Notes: generated by a model not told the origin, from the letters alone. Shown: positions 25,963 to 37,249, numbered from the stretch's first letter. The stretch is 64,000 nucleotides of DNA from Arthrobacter sp. B0490 (GCF_002929355.1 NZ_PJIR01000001.1:248001-312000); one strand, 5' to 3'. Program-made: numbers and translations.

Positions 25963-26799
25963 TCAGGCGCTCTCGTGGTGGTGGGTCGTCGCATCGGGCA
26001 GGCCGACGACGACGATCCGTCCGTTGCTGGAGAAGACCTCGACGGGACTGTCGTAGAGATCGGAGAGCACCTCGCTCGTCATGACGTCGGCGGGTGTCCC
26101 GACGCGGAACCTGCCGTCGGCGAGGTAGAGGACCCGGTCCACGTACTCGATGACGGGGTTGATCTCGTGGGTCACGAAGACCACCGCGCTGTTCCGATCG
26201 TGGCACTGCCGGTTGATGAGCGAGCTCACCGCCTGCTGGTGGTTCAGGTCGAGCGACAGCAGCGGTTCGTCGCAGAGGAGGACGGACGGGTCGGTGGCCA
26301 GCGCCTGCGCGGCGCGCAGGCGCTGCTGCTCGCCGCCCGAGAGGAGACCCACGGGGGCATCCGCGTACGACTCGGCGCCGACGTCGCGCAGGAGCCCGTC
26401 CACCCGCTCGCGGTAGGAACCGCTGCGCAGCCTCAGGCCCCAGCGGTGGCCGTCCACGCCGAGCCCCACCAGGTCGCGGGCGCGGAGCGGCGTCTCGGGC
26501 GGGAACGACTTCTGCTGCGGGATGTAGCCGAGGCTCCGGCTGCCGCGCGTGATGGGGTGGCCGCCGATCGTCGCCGTGCCGGCGTCGAGCGGCAGCAGGC
26601 CGAGCAGGACCTTGAGGAAGCTCGTCTTGCCCGATCCGTTCGGACCGAGCACGGCGAAGAACTCACCGGGCATGATGTCGAGGTCCAGCCCCTCCCACAG
26701 GGTGCGCGGGCCGAAGGACAGCGCTGCGCCCCGCAGGCTGATCGCCGGAACCGCCGCCCCGTCCGGGGAGAGGGTGGAGCGGGACGTCGTCGAGGTCAT
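25963..26799 (-). CDS. znuC: Zinc-type ABC transporter ATP-binding protein
   Basis: It has 278 residues. Walker A is GPNGSGKT (52-59), the signature is [16 protein letters not shown], Walker B is VLLCDEPLLSLDL and the switch His is FVTHEINP. It powers metal import with the adjacent permease and binding protein. The last residues are His-rich (ATTHHHESA). The gap to the upstream binding-protein gene is 77 bp, to the permease 2 bp. Confidence 0.9.
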   Translation of the reverse strand: MTSTTSRSTLSPDGAAVPAISLRGAALSFGPRTLWEGLDLDIMPGEFFAVLGPNGSGKTSFLKVLLGLLPLDAGTATIGGHPITRGSRSLGYIPQQKSFPPETPLRARDLVGLGVDGHRWGLRLRSGSYRERVDGLLRDVGAESYADAPVGLLSGGEQQRLRAAQALATDPSVLLCDEPLLSLDLNHQQAVSSLINRQCHDRNSAVVFVTHEINPVIEYVDRVLYLADGRFRVGTPADVMTSEVLSDLYDSPVEVFSSNGRIVVVGLPDATTHHHESA

Positions 26800-26876
26800 G
26801 CGGTGCGGCTTCCAGTCGGTCGTGGGGGTCGTGCCGGGCCGGATTCCGGGGCCGGACGCCGACGTCGCGCCGGACC

Positions 26877-27851
26877 TCAGGATCCCAGCGCGGCCTCGAT
26901 GCTATCCGTGTTGGCCGCCATCCAGGAAACGTAGTCCTCCCCCTCGGGCAGGGTCTCGGTGAAATCGAGGACGGGGAGGTCGGCCTCCTCGGCGGCCGAC
27001 CGCACGGCCTCGGTCTGCGATCCTTCGGTCTGGCCGTTGTAGGCCAGGAAGTCGAGGGTCCCGCCCGAGACGAGCACCTTCATCTCCTCGAGGACCGCGA
27101 CGGGGACCTCGGACTCCTCCTCGATGGCCTCGGTGAACTCCTCGGGGGTCGCGTTGTGGAGGCCTGCGGCTTCGAGCAGGTAGACGGGGACGGGCTCCGT
27201 CACGGCCACGTCGCCGCCCTGCCCGCCGGAGGCCAGCGCCCCCAGGCGGTCCTGCAGGGCCTGCAGTTCCGCGGTGAAGGCGTCGGCCCGCTCCTGGTAC
27301 CCCTCGGCGTTCGCCTCGTCCAGCCGGCCGAGCTCCCCCGCGATGGCGTCCGCGAGGGTCATCATGGCCGGCAGGTCGTACCAGACATGCTCGTTGAAGG
27401 AGCCGTGGGCGTGGCCCTCCTCGTCGGCATGCCCACCTGCGGGGTCCTCGGCCTCCTCGGACGCGTCGGCCTCCTGGAGGCCGGAGAGCTCGACGGCGCT
27501 GAGCACCGTCCCGACCCCGGTCTCCTCGGCGAGGCGACGGAGGAAGGGGTCGTAGCCTCCCCCGTTCTCGATGACGAGGTCCGCCTCGGAGACGGACAGC
27601 TTGTCCTGCACCGTGGCCTCGTACGAGTGGGGGTCCTGGCTGAGGCTGTCGACGATCGGCGTCACCTCGACGTCATCGCCGCCCACGACGGAGGCGATGT
27701 CCCCGTACACGTTGGTCGCGGTGACGACCGTCAGGCCACCCTCGGCAGCCGCGCCCTCCGAGCCCGCTGCGGACCCGTCGCCGCACGCGGCGAGGCCGAC
27801 GGCGGACGCCGCCAGGAGCGCGGGTACGGCGAGACGGTGGGACAGGCGCAT
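26877..27851 (-). CDS. znuA: Zinc-type ABC transporter solute-binding lipoprotein
   Basis: Binds metal outside the membrane and delivers it to the permease. It has 324 residues, with a lipoprotein signal (VPALLAASAVGLAACG) and the cluster A-I fold. Ligand candidates are the His in DPHSYEATVQD and in FNEHVWYDLPA, plus Glu in EPVPVYLLEAAGL. An acidic, His-rich loop (GGHADEEGHAHG) between them is typical of zinc proteins. An imperfect palindrome resembling a Zur box lies just upstream. Zinc is preferred over manganese because of the His-rich loop and the Zur context. Confidence 0.87.
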   Translation of the reverse strand: MRLSHRLAVPALLAASAVGLAACGDGSAAGSEGAAAEGGLTVVTATNVYGDIASVVGGDDVEVTPIVDSLSQDPHSYEATVQDKLSVSEADLVIENGGGYDPFLRRLAEETGVGTVLSAVELSGLQEADASEEAEDPAGGHADEEGHAHGSFNEHVWYDLPAMMTLADAIAGELGRLDEANAEGYQERADAFTAELQALQDRLGALASGGQGGDVAVTEPVPVYLLEAAGLHNATPEEFTEAIEEESEVPVAVLEEMKVLVSGGTLDFLAYNGQTEGSQTEAVRSAAEEADLPVLDFTETLPEGEDYVSWMAANTDSIEAALGS

Positions 27852-27868
27852 GGGGACCTCGATCAGGC

Positions 27869-27889
27869 TAATGAGAACTGTTTACGTTA
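27869..27889 (-). promoter_or_regulatory. Candidate Zur box upstream of znuA
   Basis: TAATGAGAACTGTTTACGTTA is an AT-rich imperfect palindrome (7 of 10 positions pair, TAA.G..AAC centre GTT..C.TTA), in an otherwise very GC-rich region, 18 bp before the znuA ATG. It fits the general shape of Zur operators. A second repeat, GAATG-N5-CATTC, lies at 27914-27928. Confidence 0.4.
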
Positions 27890-27949
27890 GGGGATCGAGC
27901 ATAGCCCAAACGCGAATGGTTCGCATTCCTACCGGCGCGAGGTCGCCCG

Positions 27950-29035
27950 TCAACGTACCGGGGCCTCGCCGCCGACACCCCCGCCGGTCCGCCGCACGCC
28001 CTGGTTCTGCGTGGCGTCACGGATCTCGCCGATGAGCTGTTCGATCACGTCCTCGAGGAACAGCACACCCCGGGTGGAACCGTCGGGCCCGAGGACGCGC
28101 GCCAGATGCGACCCCGTCCGCTGCATCACGGCGAGGGCATCCTCGATCTCGTCCCCGAGCGACAGGTTCACGAGCGTGCGCACCTTGTTCTCCGTGATGG
28201 GCCTCCGGTACATGGCCTGCGGCATGGACATGACGTCCTTCAGGTGCATGTACCCGGTCAGGTTCCCCGAATCGTCGACCATCACGAACCGGGAGAACCC
28301 GGTGCGGCCGACGGCCCGTTCGAAGTCCTCCGGCGTCGCATCGGTCCGGACGGTGACGAGCTCGCCGAGGGGGATCATCGTCGTCTCGGCCGTCTGGCCG
28401 GAGAACTCGAGGGCGCTCGTGATCAGGCCCGACTCGTCGTCCACCAGCCCACTCCTCGTCGACTCCTCGACGATGGACTGCACCTCCTCGAGCGTGTAGG
28501 TCGAGGACACCTCGTCCTTCGGCTCCACCTTCAGGGCGCGGAGGATGTGGTTGGCGGCCCAGTTCAGCGTGGAGATGACCGGGTTGACGACCCGCGCGAC
28601 CATCACGAGCGGCGGGGCCAGGAGGAGCGCCGCCTTGTCGGCCACGGAGACCGAGATGTTCTTGGGCACCATCTCCCCGAAGGTCACGTGCAGGAAGGTC
28701 ACCAGGACCAGGGCCAGGGCGAACGCGACACCGTCCGCGAGCCCCTCGGGGATGCCGACGGCCTCGAACGGCACGACGAACAGGTGGTGGATCGCGGGCT
28801 CGGCCACCTGCAGGATCAGCAGGGAGCAGACCGTGATGCCGAGCTGCGAGCAGGCGAGCATCAGGGACACGTGCTCCATGGCCCAGATGGTGGTCCGCGC
28901 CCGTTTCGACCCGGCCTCCGCCAGGGGCTCGATCTGGCTGCGGCGCGCCGACATGATCGCGAACTCCGAGCCGACGAAGAAGGCGTTGCCCATCAGGAGG
29001 ACGACGAGCCAGGCGATTCCTGCCCAGTCGTTCAT
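27950..29035 (-). CDS. CNNM/CorC-type membrane protein with CBS domains (second of pair)
   Basis: DUF21-CBS protein of the hemolysin/CorC family, thought to move or sense magnesium or related cations. It has 361 residues. The DUF21 membrane domain (about residues 1-190) begins AWLVVLLMGNAFFVGSEFAIMSARRSQIE and is followed by two CBS domains (LVTVRTDATPEDFERAVGRTGFSRFVMVDD). The C-terminal CorC_HlyC domain seen in its partner is missing. Start ATG overlaps the upstream gene by 4 bp, so the two are co-translated. Confidence 0.87.
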   Translation of the reverse strand: MNDWAGIAWLVVLLMGNAFFVGSEFAIMSARRSQIEPLAEAGSKRARTTIWAMEHVSLMLACSQLGITVCSLLILQVAEPAIHHLFVVPFEAVGIPEGLADGVAFALALVLVTFLHVTFGEMVPKNISVSVADKAALLLAPPLVMVARVVNPVISTLNWAANHILRALKVEPKDEVSSTYTLEEVQSIVEESTRSGLVDDESGLITSALEFSGQTAETTMIPLGELVTVRTDATPEDFERAVGRTGFSRFVMVDDSGNLTGYMHLKDVMSMPQAMYRRPITENKVRTLVNLSLGDEIEDALAVMQRTGSHLARVLGPDGSTRGVLFLEDVIEQLIGEIRDATQNQGVRRTGGGVGGEAPVR

Positions 29036-30474
29036 CGGTTGTCCTTCCGTACTGCGGTGCTGCCGGCGAGGACCGGACGGGCGGTCGGCCGGGGAACGGT
29101 GTGGTGCTGGCCGGTGCCCTGGGGCACCGACTGGTGCTCGGGTACGACCATGTCGTCGTGCCCTTCCTCGCCGGCGGGAATCGGTGCCGGCCGGAAGTGG
29201 ACGCGGTCGATACGCCGTCCGTCCATGCGTTCCACGGTGAGGGTCCCCGCGGGGACCTCGACCTGGTCGCCCGGCGCCGCGACTCGGCCGAGCTCGGCCA
29301 TGATGAATCCGGCCACGGTCTCGTACCCGGACTCGTCGGGGACGACGAGGCCGGGGATCTGCATCGTGACCTCGTCGGGCCGCAGGAGGCCGGGGAAGAA
29401 CCAGTCCCCTGCCGCGCTCTGCAGCACGCCGGGCTTCAGCTTGTCGTGCTCGTCCTTGACCTCGCCGACGATCTCCTCCACGAGGTCCTCGAGCGTGGCG
29501 ACGCCGGCCGTGCCCCCGTACTCGTCCAGGACGACGGCGAGCTGGAGGTTCGCCTCCCGGAGCTCACTGAGGAGCGAGTCGAGGTGCACGGTCTCGGGCA
29601 CGCGCAGGACCTCGGTCATGATGGTCCCGGCGGGGAGTTCGGCGCGCTTGTGCCGCGGGACCGCCACGGCCTTCTTGACGTGCACGACGCCGCGTATGTC
29701 GTCGGCGGAGTCGCCGATCAGCGGGAACCGGGAGTAGCCCGTGCGGCGCGCCGCCTCGACGACGTCCGCCACGGTCTGGTCGGAGTCGATGACCTCCATG
29801 CGGATCCGCGGTGTCATGACGTCGGCAGCCGTGCGATCGGAGAAGCTGAAGGTGCGGGCCAGGAAGTTGGCCGTGCCCTGATCGAGGGTGCCCATCTCGG
29901 CGGAGCGGCGTACGAGCGACGAGAGCTCCGACGGTGTCCTCGCGCCCGAGATCTCCTCCTTCGCCTCGAGGCCGAAGATGTTGAGGATCCGGTTCGAGAA
30001 GCCGTTCAGCACGATGATGGCCGGCTTGAAGACGGCGGTGAAGACGAGCTGCGGGCGGGCGAGCGTCCGGCCCACCCGGAAGGGCAGTGCGATGGAGAGG
30101 TTCTTCGGGACGAGTTCGCCGATGAGCATCGAGAGCAGGGTCGCCAGGACCATCGCGAGGATGATCGACGTGGAGGCGGCCAGCGCCTCCGACAGGCCGA
30201 GGCCCGCGAGGGGCGCCTCGAGCAGCCGCCCGACGGAAGGCTCCATGACGTAACCGGTGAGCAGGGTCGTCAGGGTGATACCGAGCTGGCAGCTCGACAG
30301 CTGGGTGGAGAGCGACTTCAGGCAGCGCAGCAGCGGCTCGGCCCTCGTGTCGCCCTCGTCCACGGCGCGCTGCACGTAGGTCTGGTCGAGCGCGACGAGC
30401 GCGAACTCGACGGCCACGAAGAACCCCGTGCCGAGGACGAGGAGCAGGCCGACGGCCAGGAGGATCCACTCCAC
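29032..30474 (-). CDS. CNNM/CorC-type membrane protein with CBS and CorC_HlyC domains (first of pair)
   Basis: It has 480 residues from a GTG with a strong purine-rich ribosome-binding site (GGGGAGGGGAGG). DUF21 domain with VAVEFALVALDQTYVQRAVDEG and SSCQLGITLTTLLTGYV; two CBS domains around residues 215-340; CorC_HlyC domain near residues 345-440 (LLRPDEVTMQIPGLVVPDESGYETVAGFIM). A Thr/Pro-rich tail follows. It is the long partner of the downstream paralogue; such tandem pairs are common in actinobacteria. Confidence 0.9.
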   Translation of the reverse strand: MEWILLAVGLLLVLGTGFFVAVEFALVALDQTYVQRAVDEGDTRAEPLLRCLKSLSTQLSSCQLGITLTTLLTGYVMEPSVGRLLEAPLAGLGLSEALAASTSIILAMVLATLLSMLIGELVPKNLSIALPFRVGRTLARPQLVFTAVFKPAIIVLNGFSNRILNIFGLEAKEEISGARTPSELSSLVRRSAEMGTLDQGTANFLARTFSFSDRTAADVMTPRIRMEVIDSDQTVADVVEAARRTGYSRFPLIGDSADDIRGVVHVKKAVAVPRHKRAELPAGTIMTEVLRVPETVHLDSLLSELREANLQLAVVLDEYGGTAGVATLEDLVEEIVGEVKDEHDKLKPGVLQSAAGDWFFPGLLRPDEVTMQIPGLVVPDESGYETVAGFIMAELGRVAAPGDQVEVPAGTLTVERMDGRRIDRVHFRPAPIPAGEEGHDDMVVPEHQSVPQGTGQHHTVPRPTARPVLAGSTAVRKDNR

Positions 30475-30476
30475 CG

Positions 30477-30674
30477 CTACCTCCCCTCCCCGATCGACGC
30501 GGGTCGGGAATGCAGCGGTCCGCGTCTGAGGGGGTCCGCCGCGTCGGCCGGGAGGGGGGCTGCGTCCTGGTCGGACCCGGCATCGGCCGGGCGCTCCGCA
30601 TCGGTTCCGGGCAGCAGATGGGCAAGAGGAGAGGGGATGCCGGCATCGAGCCGGCCCCTAGAAGGACTGTCCAT
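30477..30674 (-). CDS. Possible 65-codon leader frame before the CNNM pair
   Basis: A frame from ATG 30674 (MDSPSRGRLDAGIPSPLAHL) ends in TAG two bases before the GTG of the next gene, as if translationally coupled. A TAAACT hexamer lies 10 nt before the ATG. Against it, the third codon positions are only about 70 percent G/C, below the neighbouring genes, and the sequence is Pro/Ala/Asp-rich without homology I recognise. Otherwise the 282-bp gap holds nothing I can identify. Confidence 0.22.
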   Translation of the reverse strand: MDSPSRGRLDAGIPSPLAHLLPGTDAERPADAGSDQDAAPLPADAADPLRRGPLHSRPASIGEGR

Positions 30675-30756
30675 AAGGATCCCCAGTTTACCGGCTCGGA
30701 CACACCTGTGCCCGAGGACTTTCTCCGCGGGCGGAACCGCGCCCGAGCGGGAGCGC

Positions 30757-32382
<1,626 letters not shown>

Positions 32383-32455
32383 TCAGACGCGGCTTCCGGC
32401 CCGTCGTGCCGCCCGCACCGCGCTCAGGGCAACTTACGGAAGAGGCGTATACCAA

Positions 32456-35400
32456 GTGCCAGAACAAACCAGCCATCGCCTGCCTGAAGAATTCGGCGGG
32501 AACGAGTGGCTTGTTGATGAACTCTACGAGCAGTTCCAGCGGGACCGACACTCGGTCGACAAAAAGTGGTGGGAGCTGTTCGAATCGTTCGACGCGGAGA
32601 AGCCGCCGGCCGAGAACGGACGCGGCGCAGCCGGGACGACGGACCGGCCCACCGGTGCTGTCGCGACTCCCGCCGCCCCGCCCGCGGCTCCCGGCAGCAA
32701 CGGCACGTCCGTGGCGTCGCCGACTCCCCCGACGAAGGAACTGCCGGTCGTGAAGGCCGAGGCCGCCGCGCCGAAGGCATCGGGTGAGAGCCCGGCCAGC
32801 ACCCAGCAGAACGGCAAGCCCCCCGTGGCGAAGGAGCCGGCGAAGAAGCCGGAGGACAAGCCCGCCGCCAAGCCCATCCCGGCACAGCTGCCCGCCTCGG
32901 ACCGCAACGCCGAGATGGAGGAGAACAGGGTCAGCGTGCTGCGCGGCCCGGCCAAGGCCATCTCCACCAACATGGAAGCCAGCCTGAGCGTCCCGACCGC
33001 GACCAGCGTCCGCGCCATCCCGGCCAAGCTGCTCATCGACAACCGCGTGGTCATCAACAGCAACCTGGCACGCGCCCGCGGCGGCAAGGTCTCCTTCACG
33101 CACCTCATCGGCTACGCGATCATCCGGGCCCTCGCCCAGTTCCCGTCGCAGAACGTCTACTACGACGTCGTCGACGGCAAGCCCTCCGCGATCCAGCCGG
33201 CCCACGTCAACTTCGGCCTCGCGATCGACATGCCGAAGCCCGACGGCACGCGGTCCCTCGTGGTGCCGAACATCAAGAAGGCCGAGACGATGAACTTCTC
33301 GGAGTTCTGGCACGCCTACGAGGACCTCGTGAAGAAGGCCCGCGCCGGCAAGCTCGGCGCGGACGACTACGCCGGCACCACGGTCTCCCTCACGAACCCG
33401 GGCGGCATCGGCACGGTCCACTCCGTGCCCCGCCTCTCCAAGGGCCAGGCATGCATCATCGGCGCCGGCGCCCTCGAGTACCCCGCGGAGTTCCAGGGCT
33501 CGAGCGAGAAGACCCTCGCCAAGCATGCGATCAGCAAGACCATCACCTTGACCTCCACCTACGACCACCGCGTCATCCAGGGTGCCGGCAGCGGCGAGTT
33601 CCTGCGGATCATCCACCAGCTGCTGCTGGGCGAGCAGGGCTTCTACGACGAGATCTTCGAATCGCTGAGGATCCCCTACGAGCCCGTGCGCTGGAGCGCC
33701 GACATCCAGGTCGATCCGGTGGACCAGATCAACAAGGTCGCCAGGATCCAGCAGCTCATCCATGCCTACCGCGTCCGCGGTCACCTCATGGCGGACACCA
33801 ACCCGCTGGAGTACGTCCAGCGCAAGCATGCCGACCTCGACATCCGCACGCACGGGCTCACCCTCTGGGACCTCGACCGCGAATGGCCCACCGGCGGCTT
33901 CGGCGGCCAGCCGATGCTCAAGTTCCGCGACATGCTCGGCGTCCTCCGCGACGCCTACTGCCGCACCACCGGCATTGAGTACATGCACCTCCAGGACCCC
34001 GTGGAACGCCAGTGGTTCCAGGACGAGCTGGAGCACCCCTACTCCAAGCCGAGCCGCGAGGAGCAGCTGCGCATCCTGCACAAGCTGAATTCCGCCGAGG
34101 CCTTCGAGACCTTCCTGCAGACGAAGTTCGTGGGCCAGAAGCGCTTCTCCCTCGAGGGCGGCGAGTCCCTGATCCCGCTGCTCGACGCCGTGATCTCGGG
34201 TGCCGCCGACGACGGCCTCGACGAGGTCGCGATCGGCATGGCCCACCGTGGCCGGTTGAACGTGCTCACCAACATCGCCGGCAAGACCTACGCCCAGGTG
34301 TTCCGCGAGTTCGAGGGAACGCAGGATCCCCGCTCCGTGCAGGGCTCCGGCGACGTCAAGTACCACCTCGGCACCGAGGGCACCTTCACGTCCGATGCCG
34401 GCAACGACACGAAGGTCTACCTCGCGGCCAACCCGTCCCACCTCGAAGCCGTCGATCCCGTGCTCGAGGGCATCGTCCGCGCCAAGCAGGACCTCCTGGA
34501 CCAGCGCGACACCTTCCCCGTGCTGCCGATCCTCATCCACGGCGATGCCGCCTTCGCCGGCCAGGGCGTCGTGGCGGAGACCATGAACCTCTCCCAGCTG
34601 CGGGGATACCGTACCGGCGGCACCATCCACGTCATCGTGAACAACCAGGTGGGCTTCACCACCAGCCCCACGTCGTCGCGCTCCTCGGTGTACTCCACCG
34701 ACGTCGCGAAGATGGTCCAGGCACCGGTGTTCCACGTCAACGGCGACGACCCGGAGGCCGTCGTCCGCGTGGCCCAGATGGCGTACCAGTTCCGCCAGCG
34801 GTTCAACAAGGACGTCGTCATCGACATGGTCTGCTACCGCCGACGCGGCCACAACGAGGGCGACGACCCCTCGATGACGCAGCCCATGATGTACAACCTC
34901 ATCGAGGCGAAGCGCTCGGTCAGGAAGCTCTACACCGAGGCCCTGATCGGCCGCGGCGACATTACGCAGGAGGAGGCCGAGCAGGCCCTGCGCGACTACC
35001 AGGAGCGCCTGGAGCGCGTCTTCGCCGAGACGCACGCGGCGCAGACCTCGCCGATCCCCGTCGTCACGAAGGACCCGCAGGCGGTGTCCGACCTCGAGCG
35101 CCCCTACGCGCAGCAGGCGGACGGCGGCGACGGCGAGGCGCCGCAGACGGCGATCAGCGCGGAGACCCTCGCGCACATCGGGGCGGCGCACACCTCGATC
35201 CCCGAGGGCTTCACCGTGCACCCGAAGCTCAAGGCCCTGCTCGACAAGCGCGAGCAGATGTCCCGTGAGGGCGGCATCGACTGGGGCTTCGGCGAGATCG
35301 CCGCCTTCGGCTCCCTCCTCATGGAGGGTGTGCCCGTGCGGCTCGCCGGCCAGGACTCGCGGCGCGGCACCTTCGTGCAGCGCCACGCGGTGTTCCACGA

Positions 35401-36298
35401 CCGGGCGACCGGCCACGAGTGGCTGCCGCTCGACGACCTCAGCCCGGACCAGGCCCGGTTCTGGGTCTACGACTCGCTGCTCAGCGAATACGCCGCCATG
35501 GGCTTCGAGTACGGCTACTCGGTGGAGCGCCCGGACGCGCTCGTGATCTGGGAGGCGCAGTTCGGTGACTTCGTCAATGGTGCGCAGACCATCATCGACG
35601 AGTTCATCAGTTCCGCGGAGCAGAAGTGGGGACAGCGCTCCTCGCTGGTGCTGATGCTGCCCCACGGCTACGAGGGCCAGGGCCCGGACCACTCCTCGGC
35701 GAGGATCGAGCGCTTCCTGCAGATGTGCGCGGAGAAGAACATGGTCGTCGCCAATCCGAGTTCGGCCGCGTCCCACTTCCACCTCCTGCGCCGGCACGCC
35801 TACAACCGGCCGCGGAAGCCGCTCGTCATCTTCACCCCGAAGCAGCTCCTGCGCCTGAAGGCCGCGGCGAGCCCCGTGGAGGAGTTCACGCAGGGCACCT
35901 TCCGTCCCGTCATCCCGGACACGCTCGAGACGCCGGGGAACGAGGTCGAGCGCGTGATCCTCGTGTCGGGACGGCTGTACTACGACCTCCTGGCGGCACG
36001 CCAGAAGCTCGACGACGGACGGACCGCGATCGTGCGCGTGGAGCAGCTGTACCCGCTCCCCGTCGACGAGATCACGTCCGCCCTCGCCGCCTACGCCGGC
36101 GCGGAGATCGTCTGGGCGCAGGACGAGCCGGCCAACCAGGGGCCGTGGCCGTTCATCGGTCTCAACCTGCCGCAGGAACTCGACCGGAGCATCCGCCTGG
36201 CATCGCGTCCGGCCTCGGCCTCGACGGCCACGGGATCCGCGAAGAACCACGCAGTGGAGCAGGAACTCCTCATCAAGAAGGCCTTCGGCCGGCAATAG
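32456..36298 (+). CDS. kgd: Multifunctional 2-oxoglutarate metabolism enzyme (decarboxylase/E1o with fused E2 domain)
   Basis: Carries both the thiamine-dependent E1o activity and a fused succinyltransferase-like E2 domain. It has 1280 residues from a GTG (MPEQTSHRLPEEFGG). A short N-terminal E1o helix (NEWLVDELYEQFQRDRHSVD) is followed by an Ala/Pro/Lys-rich linker (about 50-150) lacking a lipoyl domain. The E2 catalytic domain has TYDHRVIQGAGSGEF with His at about 371. The E1 domain binds thiamine diphosphate around HGDAAFAGQG (about 696-705), then VNNQVGFTT. The product feeds the TCA cycle as succinyl-CoA or succinate semialdehyde. GarA/Odhl-type regulation is known in relatives; no such gene lies here. 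Confidence 0.96.
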   Translation: MPEQTSHRLPEEFGGNEWLVDELYEQFQRDRHSVDKKWWELFESFDAEKPPAENGRGAAGTTDRPTGAVATPAAPPAAPGSNGTSVASPTPPTKELPVVKAEAAAPKASGESPASTQQNGKPPVAKEPAKKPEDKPAAKPIPAQLPASDRNAEMEENRVSVLRGPAKAISTNMEASLSVPTATSVRAIPAKLLIDNRVVINSNLARARGGKVSFTHLIGYAIIRALAQFPSQNVYYDVVDGKPSAIQPAHVNFGLAIDMPKPDGTRSLVVPNIKKAETMNFSEFWHAYEDLVKKARAGKLGADDYAGTTVSLTNPGGIGTVHSVPRLSKGQACIIGAGALEYPAEFQGSSEKTLAKHAISKTITLTSTYDHRVIQGAGSGEFLRIIHQLLLGEQGFYDEIFESLRIPYEPVRWSADIQVDPVDQINKVARIQQLIHAYRVRGHLMADTNPLEYVQRKHADLDIRTHGLTLWDLDREWPTGGFGGQPMLKFRDMLGVLRDAYCRTTGIEYMHLQDPVERQWFQDELEHPYSKPSREEQLRILHKLNSAEAFETFLQTKFVGQKRFSLEGGESLIPLLDAVISGAADDGLDEVAIGMAHRGRLNVLTNIAGKTYAQVFREFEGTQDPRSVQGSGDVKYHLGTEGTFTSDAGNDTKVYLAANPSHLEAVDPVLEGIVRAKQDLLDQRDTFPVLPILIHGDAAFAGQGVVAETMNLSQLRGYRTGGTIHVIVNNQVGFTTSPTSSRSSVYSTDVAKMVQAPVFHVNGDDPEAVVRVAQMAYQFRQRFNKDVVIDMVCYRRRGHNEGDDPSMTQPMMYNLIEAKRSVRKLYTEALIGRGDITQEEAEQALRDYQERLERVFAETHAAQTSPIPVVTKDPQAVSDLERPYAQQADGGDGEAPQTAISAETLAHIGAAHTSIPEGFTVHPKLKALLDKREQMSREGGIDWGFGEIAAFGSLLMEGVPVRLAGQDSRRGTFVQRHAVFHDRATGHEWLPLDDLSPDQARFWVYDSLLSEYAAMGFEYGYSVERPDALVIWEAQFGDFVNGAQTIIDEFISSAEQKWGQRSSLVLMLPHGYEGQGPDHSSARIERFLQMCAEKNMVVANPSSAASHFHLLRRHAYNRPRKPLVIFTPKQLLRLKAAASPVEEFTQGTFRPVIPDTLETPGNEVERVILVSGRLYYDLLAARQKLDDGRTAIVRVEQLYPLPVDEITSALAAYAGAEIVWAQDEPANQGPWPFIGLNLPQELDRSIRLASRPASASTATGSAKNHAVEQELLIKKAFGRQ

Positions 36299-36318
36299 TA
36301 AGCTCTCAGTATGATGTC

Positions 36319-36350
36319 GGGTGGGGCCACAGGCCCCACCCCATGTCTTT
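36319..36350 (+). terminator. Hairpin terminator after kgd
   Basis: A 10-bp perfect stem (GGTGGGGCC-type arms, loop ACA) begins 20 bp after the kgd stop and is followed by CATGTCTTT. It separates kgd from the SGNH-like gene. Confidence 0.65.
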
Positions 36351-36421
36351 AAGGGCACGAAGAGGCGTGAGCCGCTCGCGGCCGCCCTGCTCCATCCGAC
36401 GACCAGCACACCGAGGGACCA

Positions 36422-37021
36422 GTGGAACAACGCAGAATCCGGCTAGCAGCAGTGGGCGACGAACTCCTCGCGGGGCTCGGTGATCCCCGCGCACTCGGGT
36501 GGTTCGGACGCGTGATGGCCCGGACACGACCGGACAACGCATCGGTGGAGGCCTACAGCCTCCCGGCTCCCGGCGAGGGGACCGAGGCCCTCGCCAACCG
36601 CTGGCTGCAGGAGGTCGGCCGCCGGTTCGACGGCGGCTTCGAGAACCGCCTCGTGATCGGTCTCTCGGACCGGGACCTCGACCTCGAGCTGTCCACGGCG
36701 AGGAGCCGCCTCAACCTCGCGAACATCCTCGACGGCGCCTCGCAGATGAGCGTGAAAGTGCTCGTCGTCGGCCCTCCCCCCGGCCTCGACGCCGAGCGCA
36801 ACCGCCGGCTCGCCGATCTCTCGGCCGCCTTCGGGGACGTCACGACACGCCGCAAGCACGTCTTCGTCGACACCTTCACCCCCCTGCTCGCGCACGAGCA
36901 GTGGCGCCACGACCTCGCCTCCAACGGCGGCACCCCGGGCCAGGCCGGCTACGGCCTCGTGGCCTGGCTCGTCCTCCACCGCGGATGGTTCCAGTGGCTG
37001 GAAGTACCGGCGCCAGAATAA
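36422..37021 (+). CDS. SGNH/GDSL-like hydrolase with altered nucleophile position
   Basis: It has 199 residues of SGNH-hydrolase type. Block I reads RLAAVGDELLAGLGDPRALGW, block II-like RLVIGLSDRDLDLELS, and the C-terminal HDL (WRHDLASNGGTPG) resembles the block V Asp/His. The expected nucleophile Ser of GDS(L) is Glu at residue 14 (GDEL). It therefore may not be a classical esterase, although the family keeps this variant in actinobacteria as far as I recall. GTG start; it stands alone between two terminators. Confidence 0.65.
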   Translation: MEQRRIRLAAVGDELLAGLGDPRALGWFGRVMARTRPDNASVEAYSLPAPGEGTEALANRWLQEVGRRFDGGFENRLVIGLSDRDLDLELSTARSRLNLANILDGASQMSVKVLVVGPPPGLDAERNRRLADLSAAFGDVTTRRKHVFVDTFTPLLAHEQWRHDLASNGGTPGQAGYGLVAWLVLHRGWFQWLEVPAPE

Positions 37022-37040
37022 GGCACCGGACGCAGGCCGA

Positions 37041-37071
37041 GCCCCGGGGACACGCTGTCCCCGGGGCTTTT
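37041..37071 (+). terminator. Rho-independent terminator after the SGNH-like gene
   Basis: A perfect 12-bp stem, GCCCCGGGGACA and TGTCCCCGGGGC, with a 3-nt CGC loop, is followed by TTTTCC. It begins 20 bp after the stop codon. Confidence 0.9.
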
Positions 37072-37249
37072 CCATTGCCCGGAGACCTTATATTTCCCGG
37101 AGGTAACAAATGGGTTATCAATGGTTCACTGAGTGTCCGGAGGCAACGATCCTTCGCTATGCTGTCCGAGTGTGATTGCCGTCACTGCAGCAATCCGCCT
37201 CGTGGGGCGCCCCTTCGTCCCTCGCGCCAAGCACAGTAAGGACTATTCA

